Shown: one piece after another, positions 48,185 through 57,264 of the stretch | Numbering within the stretch: position 1 is the stretch's first letter | How the letters are laid out: each line of letters opens with the position of its first letter | Assembly (NCBI RefSeq): GCF_001078705.1 | Contig: NZ_CDMW01000001.1 | Span: 861,541 to 925,540, forward strand | Reading direction: 5' to 3' | Source of the DNA: Streptococcus sanguinis | GTDB lineage: Bacteria; Bacillota; Bacilli; Lactobacillales; Streptococcaceae | DNA length: 64,000 bases | The notes under the pieces: model-generated | The model's input: the letters and a program-made list of their open reading frames with translations, nothing else | What the model was told of the DNA's origin: nothing | The model's database searches: none | Translations under genes and position numbers: made by a program

Positions 48185-49222
48185 ATGAATCAAACTATTC
48201 AATATTTACAGGAATTAATGGCTATTCCTTCGCCAACAGGATTTACGGCTGAGGTGGCAGACTATTTGGTACACACTCTGGAAAGATTGGGCTATGAGCC
48301 TGTCCGGACTAATAAAGGCGGCGTCTATGTTGTGGTTAAGGGTGAAAATGATGCCCAGCATCGGGTAGTGACTGCCCATGTGGATACACTGGGGGCTATT
48401 GTGCGTGCAATCAAGCCAGACGGTCGTCTTAAACTGGATCGGATTGGCGGTTTCCCTTGGAACATGATTGAAGGAGAAAACTGTCTAGTCCATATGGCCA
48501 GCAGTGGCAAGACCGTCAATGGGACTATCTTAGTTCACCAGACTTCCTGCCATGTCTACAAAGATGCTGGGACGGTTGAACGGACTCAGGACAATATGGA
48601 AGTCCGTTTGGATGAAAAAGTGACGAGTGAGAAAGAAACGCGGGATTTAGGAATCGAAGTCGGAGATTTTATTTCCTTTGACCCGCGAACCACAGTGACC
48701 GATTCAGGCTTTATCAAGTCCCGCTTTCTGGATGACAAGGTCAGTGCTGCTATTTTGCTCAATCTTTTGCGCGTTTATAAAGAGGAAAATATTCAGCTGC
48801 CAGTGACGACGCATTTTGCTTTCAGTGTCTTTGAGGAAGTCGGTCATGGGGCTAATTCCAGCCTTCCTGAGCAAGCAGTAGAGTATCTGGCTGTTGATAT
48901 GGGCGCTATGGGTGACGATCAGCAGACAGATGAGTATACGGTTTCCATCTGTGTCAAGGATGCATCAGGACCTTATCACTATAGCTTCCGCCAGCATTTG
49001 GTAAATTTGGCCAAGGAGCAGGACATTCCTTACAAACTGGATATCTATCCATTTTACGGATCAGACGCCTCTGCAGCCATGAGTGCAGGAGCAGAAGTCA
49101 AGCATGCTCTGCTAGGTGCTGGCATTGAATCCAGCCACTCTTATGAGCGTACCCATATTGATTCAGTTGCCGCGACAGAGCGCATGGTAGATGCTTATCT
49201 AAGAAGTGACTTGGTGGAGTAA
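48185..49222 (+). CDS. M42 family metallo-aminopeptidase (glutamyl aminopeptidase-like)
   Basis: 345 aa, usual size. M42 enzymes are cytoplasmic, di-metal, tetrahedral aminopeptidases. Metal and catalytic residues are visible: AHVDTLG (His, Asp), FLDDKVS (bridging Asp), FEEVGHG (catalytic and ligand Glu), VDMGAMG (Asp) and SHSYERTH (final His). RBS GAGGAGG precedes the ATG, with its own extended -10 promoter. Exact specificity (PepA versus FrvX type) cannot be fixed from sequence. Confidence 0.9.
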   Translation: MNQTIQYLQELMAIPSPTGFTAEVADYLVHTLERLGYEPVRTNKGGVYVVVKGENDAQHRVVTAHVDTLGAIVRAIKPDGRLKLDRIGGFPWNMIEGENCLVHMASSGKTVNGTILVHQTSCHVYKDAGTVERTQDNMEVRLDEKVTSEKETRDLGIEVGDFISFDPRTTVTDSGFIKSRFLDDKVSAAILLNLLRVYKEENIQLPVTTHFAFSVFEEVGHGANSSLPEQAVEYLAVDMGAMGDDQQTDEYTVSICVKDASGPYHYSFRQHLVNLAKEQDIPYKLDIYPFYGSDASAAMSAGAEVKHALLGAGIESSHSYERTHIDSVAATERMVDAYLRSDLVE

Positions 49223-49317
49223 GTGAACTTCATTCTATCTTATTGGCTGGGATTTCTATGTAACGTCAGTTCTATATAAAACAGGAGCTCTTCCTCAGCT
49301 ATTTCAAAGGAGAGAAA

Positions 49318-49360
49318 CTTAAAAACCGATTCGTCAGTGTACTGTGAATCGGTTTTTAGT
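49318..49360. terminator. Bidirectional terminator between the M42 peptidase and amylase
   Basis: AAAAACCGATTC (49321-49332) pairs with GAATCGGTTTTT (49346-49357); A- and T-runs serve both convergent genes. Confidence 0.88.
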
Positions 49361-49382
49361 TTGCTATATGTAAGAAAATTGA

Positions 49383-50831
49383 TTACCTAACACTCCAGAC
49401 ACTAACTGATTTTTCCTCCACAGGAAATTCTCCCCAGCCTTGGTCGTCAATAGTTATGATTTGAGCGTTGTTGCCTAGATAGTCGCTGAATTCTCTGCCA
49501 GCCCATTCTGGACCGACAAACATAGATTTGCTGGTTGCTTGGTCATTACTGATAATGACAGCGATTGGCTGACCTCCGTCCTTGCCTTGGCGGGTCCAGC
49601 CGATACAGTTTGCATCGTCAAAGTAGTCGGTCTGCTCACCATAGGCTAGATTGAGGCGGATGTCTAGGAGTTTATCCAGTAGCTCTTGAAAGCTCTCTTG
49701 AGCAAATTCTCCGCTAATGCCATAGTAGTCTCCATAAAAAACGCAGGGCAATCCAGCTTCTCTTAGAAGTATAAGAGCATAGGCTGCTGGCTTGAACCAT
49801 TCTTCGACAGTAGATTCCAGAGCCTGACCTCTCTGAGTATCATGGTTGTCCACAAAGGTTACAGCCGATTCAGGATGATTTTTTGCAAGTGTCTGATCAA
49901 AAATAGTGCGCAAGTCATAGTCTGCTCCAGATTTGCTGGCATCAAATAAATTCTGATGGAGCTTGACATCGACTAGGTCAAAGCGGTAGTCAATACTTTC
50001 TAGATAATCGTTATTGGCTGTCTCATCACCATTCCAAAATTCCCCAAAGACATAGAAATCATCGCCGTATTTCTCAGTAATATCACGGATGAAATTCTTC
50101 ATAAAGAAAGAATCAATGTGCTTGACAGCATCTAATCGAAATCCATGTACACCAGTGCTTTCAATGAACCAATGAGCCCAGTCGTAGAGATTTTGGATGA
50201 CTTCGGGATGCTTGAAATCAATATCCGCATACATCAGATAGTCGTAGTTGCCATTCTCATTGTCCACTAGCTCATCATCTGCCCAACCTTTATTGTCCCC
50301 TTGGATGAGAAAAATGCCTGACTTGTTGTTTTTGGCATCATAGTCAGTGCCGGTGAAGTGGTACCAGTGCCATTCGAAGTCATTATAGGTTTTATTGCGG
50401 CCTGGGAAAGCAAAATGCATCCAAGCTTCTATTTCAAAGGGTTTTGAGATTTCTACGTTTCGGTCGTTAGGATCAACTTCAACAACGGTAAAGCGCTCTT
50501 TATAGTCAGCTGCTGCCTTGTGATTGAGGACAACATCAGCAATAGCTTCGATGCCGTTCTGTCCAAGCGCCTCGATTGCTCGGAGGTATTCTTCCTTCAA
50601 TCCATACTTGGTGCGTACAGTACCTTTTTGGTCGAATTCTCCCAAATCAAAAAGGTCATAAACACCATAGCCGACGTCATTAGAGCTGGTTCCCTTGAAA
50701 GCGGGCGGCATCCAGACCTTGCGAATTCCTTTCGCTGCTAAGTTAGGTGCGTCTTCCGCCAAGCGATTCCAATGCTGACCGTCATCCGGCAGATACCATT
50801 CAAAATACTGCATTAAAGTTTGATTTTCCAT
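49383..50831 (-). CDS. Cytoplasmic alpha-amylase (GH13)
   Basis: 482 aa from the ATG at 50831, which has AGAGGAA upstream; a longer frame opens at 50894 but would start within the cre/hairpin element. No signal peptide, so it acts on imported or stored maltodextrin/glycogen. GH13 regions are visible: ADVVLNHKA (region I), GFRLDAVKHI (nucleophile Asp), FGEFWNGD (acid/base Glu) and FVDNHDTQ (transition-state Asp). The start MENQTLMQYFEWYLP is typical of bacterial liquefying-type intracellular amylases. A cre site overlapping its -35 box indicates glucose repression. Confidence 0.93.
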   Translation of the reverse strand: MENQTLMQYFEWYLPDDGQHWNRLAEDAPNLAAKGIRKVWMPPAFKGTSSNDVGYGVYDLFDLGEFDQKGTVRTKYGLKEEYLRAIEALGQNGIEAIADVVLNHKAAADYKERFTVVEVDPNDRNVEISKPFEIEAWMHFAFPGRNKTYNDFEWHWYHFTGTDYDAKNNKSGIFLIQGDNKGWADDELVDNENGNYDYLMYADIDFKHPEVIQNLYDWAHWFIESTGVHGFRLDAVKHIDSFFMKNFIRDITEKYGDDFYVFGEFWNGDETANNDYLESIDYRFDLVDVKLHQNLFDASKSGADYDLRTIFDQTLAKNHPESAVTFVDNHDTQRGQALESTVEEWFKPAAYALILLREAGLPCVFYGDYYGISGEFAQESFQELLDKLLDIRLNLAYGEQTDYFDDANCIGWTRQGKDGGQPIAVIISNDQATSKSMFVGPEWAGREFSDYLGNNAQIITIDDQGWGEFPVEEKSVSVWSVR

Positions 50832-50865
50832 ACTGTGATTCCTCTCATTCCTACTGATAGGCCTT

Positions 50866-50894
50866 ATTGTACCAAAAGAAGCAGAAATATGCAA
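50866..50894 (-). promoter_or_regulatory. Amylase promoter
   Basis: On the minus strand TTGCAT (50894-50889), 17 bases, TACAAT (50871-50866). The -35 box overlaps the cre site. Confidence 0.6.
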
Positions 50895-50916
50895 ACGTTT
50901 GCGTCTTTCTGCTTCT
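50877..50916. promoter_or_regulatory. cre site nested in a perfect inverted repeat
   Basis: TGCAAACGTTTGCG at 50890-50903 is a near-ideal, almost fully symmetric CcpA site. It is flanked by an 11-bp perfect inverted repeat, AGAAGCAGAAA (50877-50887) and TTTCTGCTTCT (50906-50916). Confidence 0.8.
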
Positions 50917-50925
50917 ATAGATATT

Positions 50926-50986
50926 TTGACATTTCCATAGATAAAAGATAGAATAGATTGAAATAAAAGCGCTTACATAGTATAAT
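50926..50986 (+). promoter_or_regulatory. Two tandem promoters and a cre site ahead of the wall-anchored X-prolyl peptidase
   Basis: P1 is TTGACA (50926-50931), 17 bases, TAGAAT (50949-50954). P2 is TTGAAA (50958-50963), 17 bases, TATAAT (50981-50986). TAAAAGCGCTTACA (50964-50977), a strong cre match, lies inside the P2 spacer, so CcpA should block P2 and act as a roadblock to P1. Confidence 0.72.
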
Positions 50987-51027
50987 GGGCTTATTATAAA
51001 AGATTTTATCTAAGGAAAGGTGTCTTT

Positions 51028-53979
51028 ATGAGAAAGAAAAGACTAGTTACATTACTCCTGCCGACTTTGCTGCTTGCACCTTTGGTATTGGCACAAGCTG
51101 TTCAGGCGGATGAGGCGACTCAAGCTAGTAGCGAGCGCACGGACAATCTCAAGACAGAAACAGTTGCAAAGGCTTCTGAAACTGGCTCCCAGAATCAAGA
51201 GTCAACGGCAGTAGAAACTACAAGTCAGACTTCTTCAGAAGAACAGATTTCGGAAAAGCTAGACAAGGCGCCTCTTGTGCCTGATGAAGCAGCACCTAGC
51301 CTCAGCCCAGCGCAGGAGCAAAAGCTTCTGGCTCTGGCTAAAGATGTCAGCTCAGTACCTTCCGCTAGCTCAACTGCTGTGAAAGGTCAAGATTTGTCTG
51401 CCTATACTGGCGGCCTTTCAAACCCTTCCCTAGCAGATAAGGAAATAACCCTGCAAGAGGCTGTGGATGAGCTCCTCAAGTGGGCAGCAGTCAGTGATTC
51501 TCAGTTGGGTAGCAGTGCCGAGGACAGAGCAAATCTAGCAAAGAGCTTGGGGATGATTGAAAAAGAGGCTGATTTGACAGCCAATGTCCAGAGAGCCAAT
51601 CTGCAGTCTATGTATTCGGTTGCCAAGCAACTGCATGATGCTTATCGCTCTGAAAAGAAAGAGCCTCTCTTTTTGAATGGACGTTCACAGCCAATTTTTC
51701 CATATAGTAGTGGTGAAGACAGATATGAGGAGTATACTTATGAAGGCAGTGAGATTGTTCGTTTCCCTGTCTATGTAGAGACTGACCACGACACGGATGG
51801 TGACGGTAAGCGAGATTTAGTCAAGGCTATTGTGCAGCTTCCTAAAGCAGCTGCCAAGGGTGATTATAAGGCTGCGACAATCTTGGAAGCTCGTCCCTAT
51901 GTCGCTGGAACTTTAGACGAAGACCATGTGACGCTAGAAAGTCTCAATCTACCGACAAACGGTTCTTATGACATGAAGAGCCTGCGCAATCAGCCAGCTA
52001 AGCGCAAGCCAGTTTCTAGTATGAGCAGTATTGATGCGGCAAAAAGAGCAATGTCATCGGATTGGTATTACTACAGTCCTTATGAAGGGATCTATGACTA
52101 TGAAAACTTGAACTGGTATGATTATTTCCTCGTCCGAGGCTATGCTTTTGTTTCTAGCGCTGGTCTAGGAACAAAAGGTTCTGAGGGTTTTAATACAACT
52201 GGCTCTGATTTAGAAATTGAAGCATTTAAAAATATTGTCGAATGGGTCAATGGTAAACGAACGGCCTACACAGACAGGACTAATAATATCGAAATCAAGG
52301 CCGACTGGGCTAATGGAAGGGTCGGTATGACTGGTCTGTCCTGGGCTGGTACGACAACTTTCGGTGTGGCCACGACTGGTGTTGAAGGCTTGAAAACCAT
52401 TGTTCCAGCTGCTGGAATTGCCAGCTGGTATGATTATTTCAATAGTCAGGGGTCGGCTTACACCAATCCGCCCTACAGTGATTTATCTTGGCTTTCTCTC
52501 TATGTCGCTACACGGTTGCTGGATCAAAAAGATTGGGCTGCTATTAGTAACAAGTATGCTGACTACATTAATCAGTTAAATAAGGACCAGAATGAGCACG
52601 GCCGCAACTACAGTCCTGTTTGGCAGGAGCGGGATTATACACTTCATCCAGAAAAGATAAAAACCAGTGCCTTGCTAGTTCATGGTTTGAATGATGACAA
52701 TGTCAAAACCAAGCACTTTGAGCTCATGTATGATGCGCTAAAAAAAGCCGGTCAAGATGTGAAACTTTATCTTCACCAAGGGAATCATATCAATCCAGCT
52801 GCCGTATCTAGAGGCTTTGGTATTACAGCTAACAAGCAAGATTTTTATGACTTACTCAATACTTGGTTCTCTCATTACCTCTATGATGTAAAAAATGATG
52901 TCAGCAAACTTCCTGCTGTTTTGGCGCAAAATAACTATGATCCAAATAAATGGACCAGTTATGATAACTGGAAAAGCAGTAATCGCTTGATTCTGACAGC
53001 TCAGTCTAAGCGCTTAGAAGAAACGATTTCCAGTGACTACGCAGGAGCGGGAATTGATACCAGCAAGCGTGATGAAGCGGTTAGCAAAGCTTCTTCTAAA
53101 GCTAATTTGACCTTTATGACAGATGTCAAAGAGGATATGACTATTAAAGGACATATCCCAGTCCATTTCAAGGCGGCTCTGGCAAAGGGTGGCGGCAGTA
53201 ATCTGCAGGTCAATGCTCTCCTAGTGGATGTATCTGACCAAGAGTTTGATGTGGTTGGAAGTGGCGCTGCCAGTGATGAAAGTCAGAAAGATGGCTTCTG
53301 GATGGGCAGCAATCTCAGCAATATGGATATCAAAAATTTTGCGACTGTCAAAACTAAATACAAAGTCATTGCCAAAGGATGGGTCAATCTGGCTAATCCA
53401 GAATCGGGCTATGCACCGTCTAGCTCGCAAAATAGTATTGAGCCTCAGATTGGCCAGTTCCACGACTATACAGTCTATTTGCAGCCTAATCTCTATACGG
53501 TGAAAAAAGGCCATAAGCTGGCTCTGGTTTTCAACACGTACGACCCAAGCGACCTCACGATTGATCGTCAATATGAAGTGACTTTCAAGACGGACTCCAT
53601 CAGTGCCCTAATACCTACTTTGGAAGCTAGTCGACTGCAAAAGGCAAACTATATACCGAATACTCTTGATACAGCTTATGCAGCTCTACCAGAGATTATT
53701 GGTGCAAAATTAGTCGCACCAGCAATTTTAGAAGTTCCTGAGTATATCTTAGATAGCGAGGAAGGCGGAGAAGTTCCGTCAGTTCAGCTGGTGGTTCACT
53801 ATGCAGAACATTATGATCGGGCAGTAGGAAAAGTTCAGAAAATAAGCAAGCAGCAAGCTCCAGCTGCCTTACCTGAAACTGGTAGCAATTCAGATAAGGG
53901 AATCCTGCATCTTGGCCTGGCTCTACTGGTCAGCACACTAGGTTTATCTAGTTTAGCAAAGAAACACAAACAACCTTAG
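51028..53979 (+). CDS. Cell-wall-anchored Xaa-Pro dipeptidyl peptidase (family S15)
   Basis: 983 aa. A signal peptide (ending near AVQADEA) is followed by a Ser/Thr/Gln-rich linker of about 90 residues, then a PepX-like catalytic region. The nucleophile is in GMTGLSWAGTTTFG, Asp in VHGLNDDNVKT and His in HQGNHINPAAV. A jelly-roll C-terminal X-Pro domain (ISALIPTLEASR region) follows. The sorting signal is LPETG, a hydrophobic helix and KKHKQP. It releases X-Pro dipeptides from proline-rich host peptides outside the cell; S. gordonii is known to have such an extracellular enzyme. It differs from the cytoplasmic PepX by its export and anchor signals. Confidence 0.9.
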   Translation: MRKKRLVTLLLPTLLLAPLVLAQAVQADEATQASSERTDNLKTETVAKASETGSQNQESTAVETTSQTSSEEQISEKLDKAPLVPDEAAPSLSPAQEQKLLALAKDVSSVPSASSTAVKGQDLSAYTGGLSNPSLADKEITLQEAVDELLKWAAVSDSQLGSSAEDRANLAKSLGMIEKEADLTANVQRANLQSMYSVAKQLHDAYRSEKKEPLFLNGRSQPIFPYSSGEDRYEEYTYEGSEIVRFPVYVETDHDTDGDGKRDLVKAIVQLPKAAAKGDYKAATILEARPYVAGTLDEDHVTLESLNLPTNGSYDMKSLRNQPAKRKPVSSMSSIDAAKRAMSSDWYYYSPYEGIYDYENLNWYDYFLVRGYAFVSSAGLGTKGSEGFNTTGSDLEIEAFKNIVEWVNGKRTAYTDRTNNIEIKADWANGRVGMTGLSWAGTTTFGVATTGVEGLKTIVPAAGIASWYDYFNSQGSAYTNPPYSDLSWLSLYVATRLLDQKDWAAISNKYADYINQLNKDQNEHGRNYSPVWQERDYTLHPEKIKTSALLVHGLNDDNVKTKHFELMYDALKKAGQDVKLYLHQGNHINPAAVSRGFGITANKQDFYDLLNTWFSHYLYDVKNDVSKLPAVLAQNNYDPNKWTSYDNWKSSNRLILTAQSKRLEETISSDYAGAGIDTSKRDEAVSKASSKANLTFMTDVKEDMTIKGHIPVHFKAALAKGGGSNLQVNALLVDVSDQEFDVVGSGAASDESQKDGFWMGSNLSNMDIKNFATVKTKYKVIAKGWVNLANPESGYAPSSSQNSIEPQIGQFHDYTVYLQPNLYTVKKGHKLALVFNTYDPSDLTIDRQYEVTFKTDSISALIPTLEASRLQKANYIPNTLDTAYAALPEIIGAKLVAPAILEVPEYILDSEEGGEVPSVQLVVHYAEHYDRAVGKVQKISKQQAPAALPETGSNSDKGILHLGLALLVSTLGLSSLAKKHKQP

Positions 53980-53992
53980 TGATTCTGTTTAA

Positions 53993-54040
53993 AAAAGCAG
54001 TTAGAATTTCATAGTTAGATGAAGTTCAGCTGCTTTTAGC
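53993..54040 (+). terminator. Weak terminator after the X-prolyl peptidase
   Basis: AAAAGCAG (53993-54000) can pair with CTGCTTTT (54030-54037), but the loop is 29 bases and the T-run short. Confidence 0.4.
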
Positions 54041-54132
54041 TTTATCTTATATCCGACCTTAGGCAGAGACGAGACAAAAAGCTGCAAAAAGAGTATACTA
54101 ATCCGTATAGAAATCGGTAAAGGAGCTTTCTT

Positions 54133-54876
54133 ATGATTGAATTTAAAGATGTCACTAAAGTTTATGAAGGAACGGTAGCTCTCAATCAGCTGAATCTGAC
54201 CTTGCAGAGCGGAGAAATCGTCGGTCTGATTGGTCACAATGGCGCCGGAAAATCTACTACCATTAAGTCATTGGTCAGCGTCATCAATCCTAGTAGTGGA
54301 CAGATTTTTGTAGATGGGAAAGAATTGTCTGCTAATCGCTTGGAAGTCAAGAAAAAAATCGGCTATGTAGCTGATTCACCAGATCTCTTTCTGCGCCTAA
54401 CTGCCAATGAGTTCTGGGAACTGGTAGCGACTTCTTACGATATGACAAATGCTGAAGTCGAAGAGCGACTGGGAAATCTGCTCCATATTTTCGACTTTGG
54501 CTCTCATCGGTATGAGGTCATTGATTCATTTTCTCATGGGATGAGGCAAAAGGTCTTCGTTATAGCGGCGCTTTTGTCTGACCCGGATATTTGGGTACTG
54601 GATGAGCCGCTGACTGGTCTTGATCCGCAGGCAGCCTTTGACCTCAAGCAGATGATGCGGGAGCATGCGGATAAAGGAAATACAGTTCTCTTTTCAACCC
54701 ATGTCTTGGAAGTGGCAGAGCAGCTCTGTGATAAGGTGGCCATTCTCAAAAAAGGGAAATTGATTTTCTACGGAACGATTGAAGAACTAAAAGGCCAACA
54801 TCCAGAACAGTCTCTTGAAACCATTTATCTTAGTCTGGCAGGCCGTAGAGAAGAGGTGAGTCCTGATGCGCATTAA
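54133..54876 (+). CDS. ABC transporter ATP-binding protein
   Basis: 247 aa. Walker A GHNGAGKSTT, Q-loop region GYVADSPDLF, Walker B IWVLDEPLTGLDP and the H-loop in LFSTHVLEVAEQ are canonical. The signature motif is atypical: FSHGMRQKV in place of LSGGQ, as in EcsA/CcmA-like exporters. RBS AAAGGAG is present. It is coupled to the permease gene by an 11-base overlap; the substrate is unknown. Confidence 0.87.
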   Translation: MIEFKDVTKVYEGTVALNQLNLTLQSGEIVGLIGHNGAGKSTTIKSLVSVINPSSGQIFVDGKELSANRLEVKKKIGYVADSPDLFLRLTANEFWELVATSYDMTNAEVEERLGNLLHIFDFGSHRYEVIDSFSHGMRQKVFVIAALLSDPDIWVLDEPLTGLDPQAAFDLKQMMREHADKGNTVLFSTHVLEVAEQLCDKVAILKKGKLIFYGTIEELKGQHPEQSLETIYLSLAGRREEVSPDAH

Positions 54877-56503
54877 AGCTATAAAAAAACTCGTTGATAT
54901 CAACATCCTCTACGCCATTCAGCCGTCTCAGCTGCAGCAGTACCGCAAGATGCAAGCTAAGAATCCTGAGCGCAAGGTCAATGTATCTCTGAAGGCTATC
55001 CGCATGTATCTGATCTTAGGACTGGTCTATCTCTTTCTTTTCGGTTTGATGGGCTCCCTGAACCAACTGGTTGGCAATCCAGGTCTCTTTGCCAATTTGG
55101 TTTCTGCTTTTGCTCTCTTTTCTATGTCTCAGGGCTTTCTGGTTTTTTACAATGTATTTTATGAAAGCAAGGACTTGCAATCTTACCGTCCTTATGCTTT
55201 TAGCGAAGCAGAAATCATCGTCGGCAAAAGCATTTCGGTTATCCTGACCTTGTTGATTGCGATTCTGCCTATGTTCAGTTATTTCTTGGTTTTGGCTTTT
55301 CAAGGTGGTAATCCTTTCTTAGGGCTGCCCTTGGCTCTGCTTGCTATTCTGATTTTAAGTTCGGTTATCACCTTTCTGATTTTGATTGCCGTCCATTTCA
55401 TTACCAAGACAGCATTTTTCAGGAAGTACAAGACCATCCTGTCCAATGTCATTCTAGCTCTTGTTTCCGTCGGCTCCTTTTTCCTCTATTTTATGATTAA
55501 TCAAATGAACAACAGAAGCGTTATAAATCGTACAGAGGTTAAAGCTTTCTTCCCGCCAGTTCAAGCCTTTTATGATTTTATTCTTAATCCTTTTCATGTA
55601 GCTTCCTTACTGGCATTTTTGGGATGGGTGGCAGTTGCGGTTCTTCTATTTTTCATCGTAAAGACCAAGGTGATTCCAGAGTTTTATGAGGCAGCTCTTA
55701 TGACGGGCTCCTCAGTAGGAAAGCGGGAGCGCGTGCATGACATCAATATTGCGGAAGCAAAAAATCTCAAAAAGTTTGTCTGGCGCTACAATATCAGGCT
55801 CTTGAGCGAGGGTTCTGTCATTATGCAGGCCATCTTTATGTCGGCCTTTCTCCCTTACATTGTCATTTTCAGTATGGGGATGGGGATGGTACAAGGCGGC
55901 CTTTCTTTGACTCCTTATCTGGGACCGCGTTTCCTCTTGCCAATGATGGCTCTGGCTGTTTTGATTGCAACTCTAAACTCAGGCGGCAGCAACCTTACGG
56001 CTATTGGGATTTCTCTGGAAAGGGAAAATTTTGATTATCTCAAGGTTCTCCCCTTTGATTTGAAGCAATATATTCGTCTGAAGTTTTGGCAGCTCTTTGC
56101 CGTCCAGTCTATCCTGCCTCTGACCTTGCTTTTGATAACCAACCTTGTTTCCGGTATGCATCCAGTGACTTTCTTGGGCATGGTGATTGTTTGGGCCTTG
56201 ATTAGTCTAATGTGGAGTTCTTGGGGTTACTACCGAGACTATAAGCATCTTGTGACTAATTGGTCCAATGTCACAGAATTGATGAGCCGAGATAATAGTA
56301 TGGTGAAAACTCTCCTAGCCATCGCTCTGATTTTAGGAATGATGATTGTCATTACTCTTCTCTTCTTTATATCCAATGTTCTTGCGCCTCTGGTAATTTA
56401 TATGATAGTGGCTCTAGTTTTAGCTGGTTTAGCTATACTATCTTATCTAATCCACAGACACTACATGAAAAAGCTGAATGAAGAATTAGCGGTATTTTAT
56501 TAA
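54866..56503 (+). CDS. ABC transporter permease (12-helix exporter type)
   Basis: 545 aa with about 12 hydrophobic segments, including one pair after about 240 residues separated by a charged loop (KRERVHDINIAEAKN). No extracytoplasmic binding domain. It is a large exporter permease matched to the upstream ATPase; the layout resembles uncharacterised ABC-2-like exporters common in streptococci. The substrate cannot be predicted. It ends before a good terminator. Confidence 0.8.
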   Translation: MRIKAIKKLVDINILYAIQPSQLQQYRKMQAKNPERKVNVSLKAIRMYLILGLVYLFLFGLMGSLNQLVGNPGLFANLVSAFALFSMSQGFLVFYNVFYESKDLQSYRPYAFSEAEIIVGKSISVILTLLIAILPMFSYFLVLAFQGGNPFLGLPLALLAILILSSVITFLILIAVHFITKTAFFRKYKTILSNVILALVSVGSFFLYFMINQMNNRSVINRTEVKAFFPPVQAFYDFILNPFHVASLLAFLGWVAVAVLLFFIVKTKVIPEFYEAALMTGSSVGKRERVHDINIAEAKNLKKFVWRYNIRLLSEGSVIMQAIFMSAFLPYIVIFSMGMGMVQGGLSLTPYLGPRFLLPMMALAVLIATLNSGGSNLTAIGISLERENFDYLKVLPFDLKQYIRLKFWQLFAVQSILPLTLLLITNLVSGMHPVTFLGMVIVWALISLMWSSWGYYRDYKHLVTNWSNVTELMSRDNSMVKTLLAIALILGMMIVITLLFFISNVLAPLVIYMIVALVLAGLAILSYLIHRHYMKKLNEELAVFY

Positions 56504-56509
56504 AAGAGC

Positions 56510-56540
56510 ATCAGGAAGTCGAAAGACTTTCTGATTTTTT
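56510..56540 (+). terminator. Terminator of the ABC exporter operon
   Basis: ATCAGGAAGTC-GAAA-GACTTTCTGAT (56510-56535, one G-T pair) followed by TTTTT. Confidence 0.87.
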
Positions 56541-56568
56541 CTTTTTGAGTCTATTATTTTGAGGGATA

Positions 56569-56577
56569 TGTTATAAT
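56569..56577 (+). promoter_or_regulatory. Extended -10 promoter of the LXG toxin locus
   Basis: TGTTATAAT, 51 bases before the first start codon; no convincing -35. Confidence 0.6.
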
Positions 56578-56627
56578 GAAAGGGTATATTTTATGTTTTC
56601 TTGAATACAATTTCAAAAGGAGAAGCA

Positions 56628-56903
56628 ATGATGGGACAAATTAAATCAAGCGTCATTTCAGCTGGCTCTGCTATCAGTGAGCTCGTTGGAGTTGATACTA
56701 GCAATACACAAAATCAACAAGTCGAATTTTCCTATACAACAGGAATTGCTGGAATGGAAGCTGGCCGTCAGGCCTGCAATCAAATGCTGCAGGCTGTCAG
56801 TGACTTCAGCTCAGCTGTTCTGACTCAGGCCAATAAATTTCCAGAAATTGCTGCAAAAATTGAGAAACGAGATATTGAGGAAGCCAAGCGCTGGGAGAGT
56901 TGA
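56628..56903 (+). CDS. Type VII secretion LXG-associated helical protein, Lap1-like (TIGR04197/DUF3130 type)
   Basis: 91 aa from ATG 56628 (AAAAGGAG upstream; ATG 56631 is equally possible); the frame also opens at TTG 56601. A small, all-helical WXG100-sized protein (MGQIKSSVISAGSAISEL, then IAGMEAGRQACNQMLQAV). Proteins of this type act as targeting partners that bind the LXG domain for export by the type VIIb system. The next gene starts two bases after its stop. The export machinery itself is not in the window. Confidence 0.75.
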   Translation: MMGQIKSSVISAGSAISELVGVDTSNTQNQQVEFSYTTGIAGMEAGRQACNQMLQAVSDFSSAVLTQANKFPEIAAKIEKRDIEEAKRWES

Positions 56904-56904
56904 G

Positions 56905-57264
56905 ATGAAGGCAGATAAAAGCGAAAAAGAACGTCAGGCACTTTACGAAAAAATTCTCAAAGTCGACCAAAAAGAAGACGAATTTATGACGATGAAACGT
57001 CAATACGAGATTTCTCTGGCGAATTTTGCGACGGATTTCCACTATTTGACGACCCGAATGGAACATCTACTTTATGAGCATCCGCAAAATACTGCTGCCC
57101 TCAGTCGAGATTTAGCAGAAACTCAGTATCTTAACCAAGAGGTTAAGAACTATGTGGATGTTCAGATGGATGAACTGGGAAAGCTCACTCATCAAGCAAG
57201 AAAGACTATGGAAGAAGAGCGAGAAAAACTGACCAAAGAAAGGAATAGTCTGCCATGGGAGTAA
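56905..57264 (+). CDS. Type VII secretion LXG-associated helical protein, Lap2-like (DUF3958 type)
   Basis: 119 aa from the ATG at 56905; the GGGAGAG preceding it serves as RBS. Highly charged and coiled-coil-like throughout (ILKVDQKEDEFMTMKRQYE, then RKTMEEEREKLTKERN). Second helper gene in the standard lap1-lap2-LXG order. It overlaps the toxin gene by 10 bases. Confidence 0.72.
   Translation: MKADKSEKERQALYEKILKVDQKEDEFMTMKRQYEISLANFATDFHYLTTRMEHLLYEHPQNTAALSRDLAETQYLNQEVKNYVDVQMDELGKLTHQARKTMEEEREKLTKERNSLPWE

Noticed and set aside
50832-50894. 21-residue N-terminal extension of the amylase
   Set aside because: It would place the start inside the cre/inverted repeat and upstream of the -10 box; ATG 50831 has a proper RBS and the family start.
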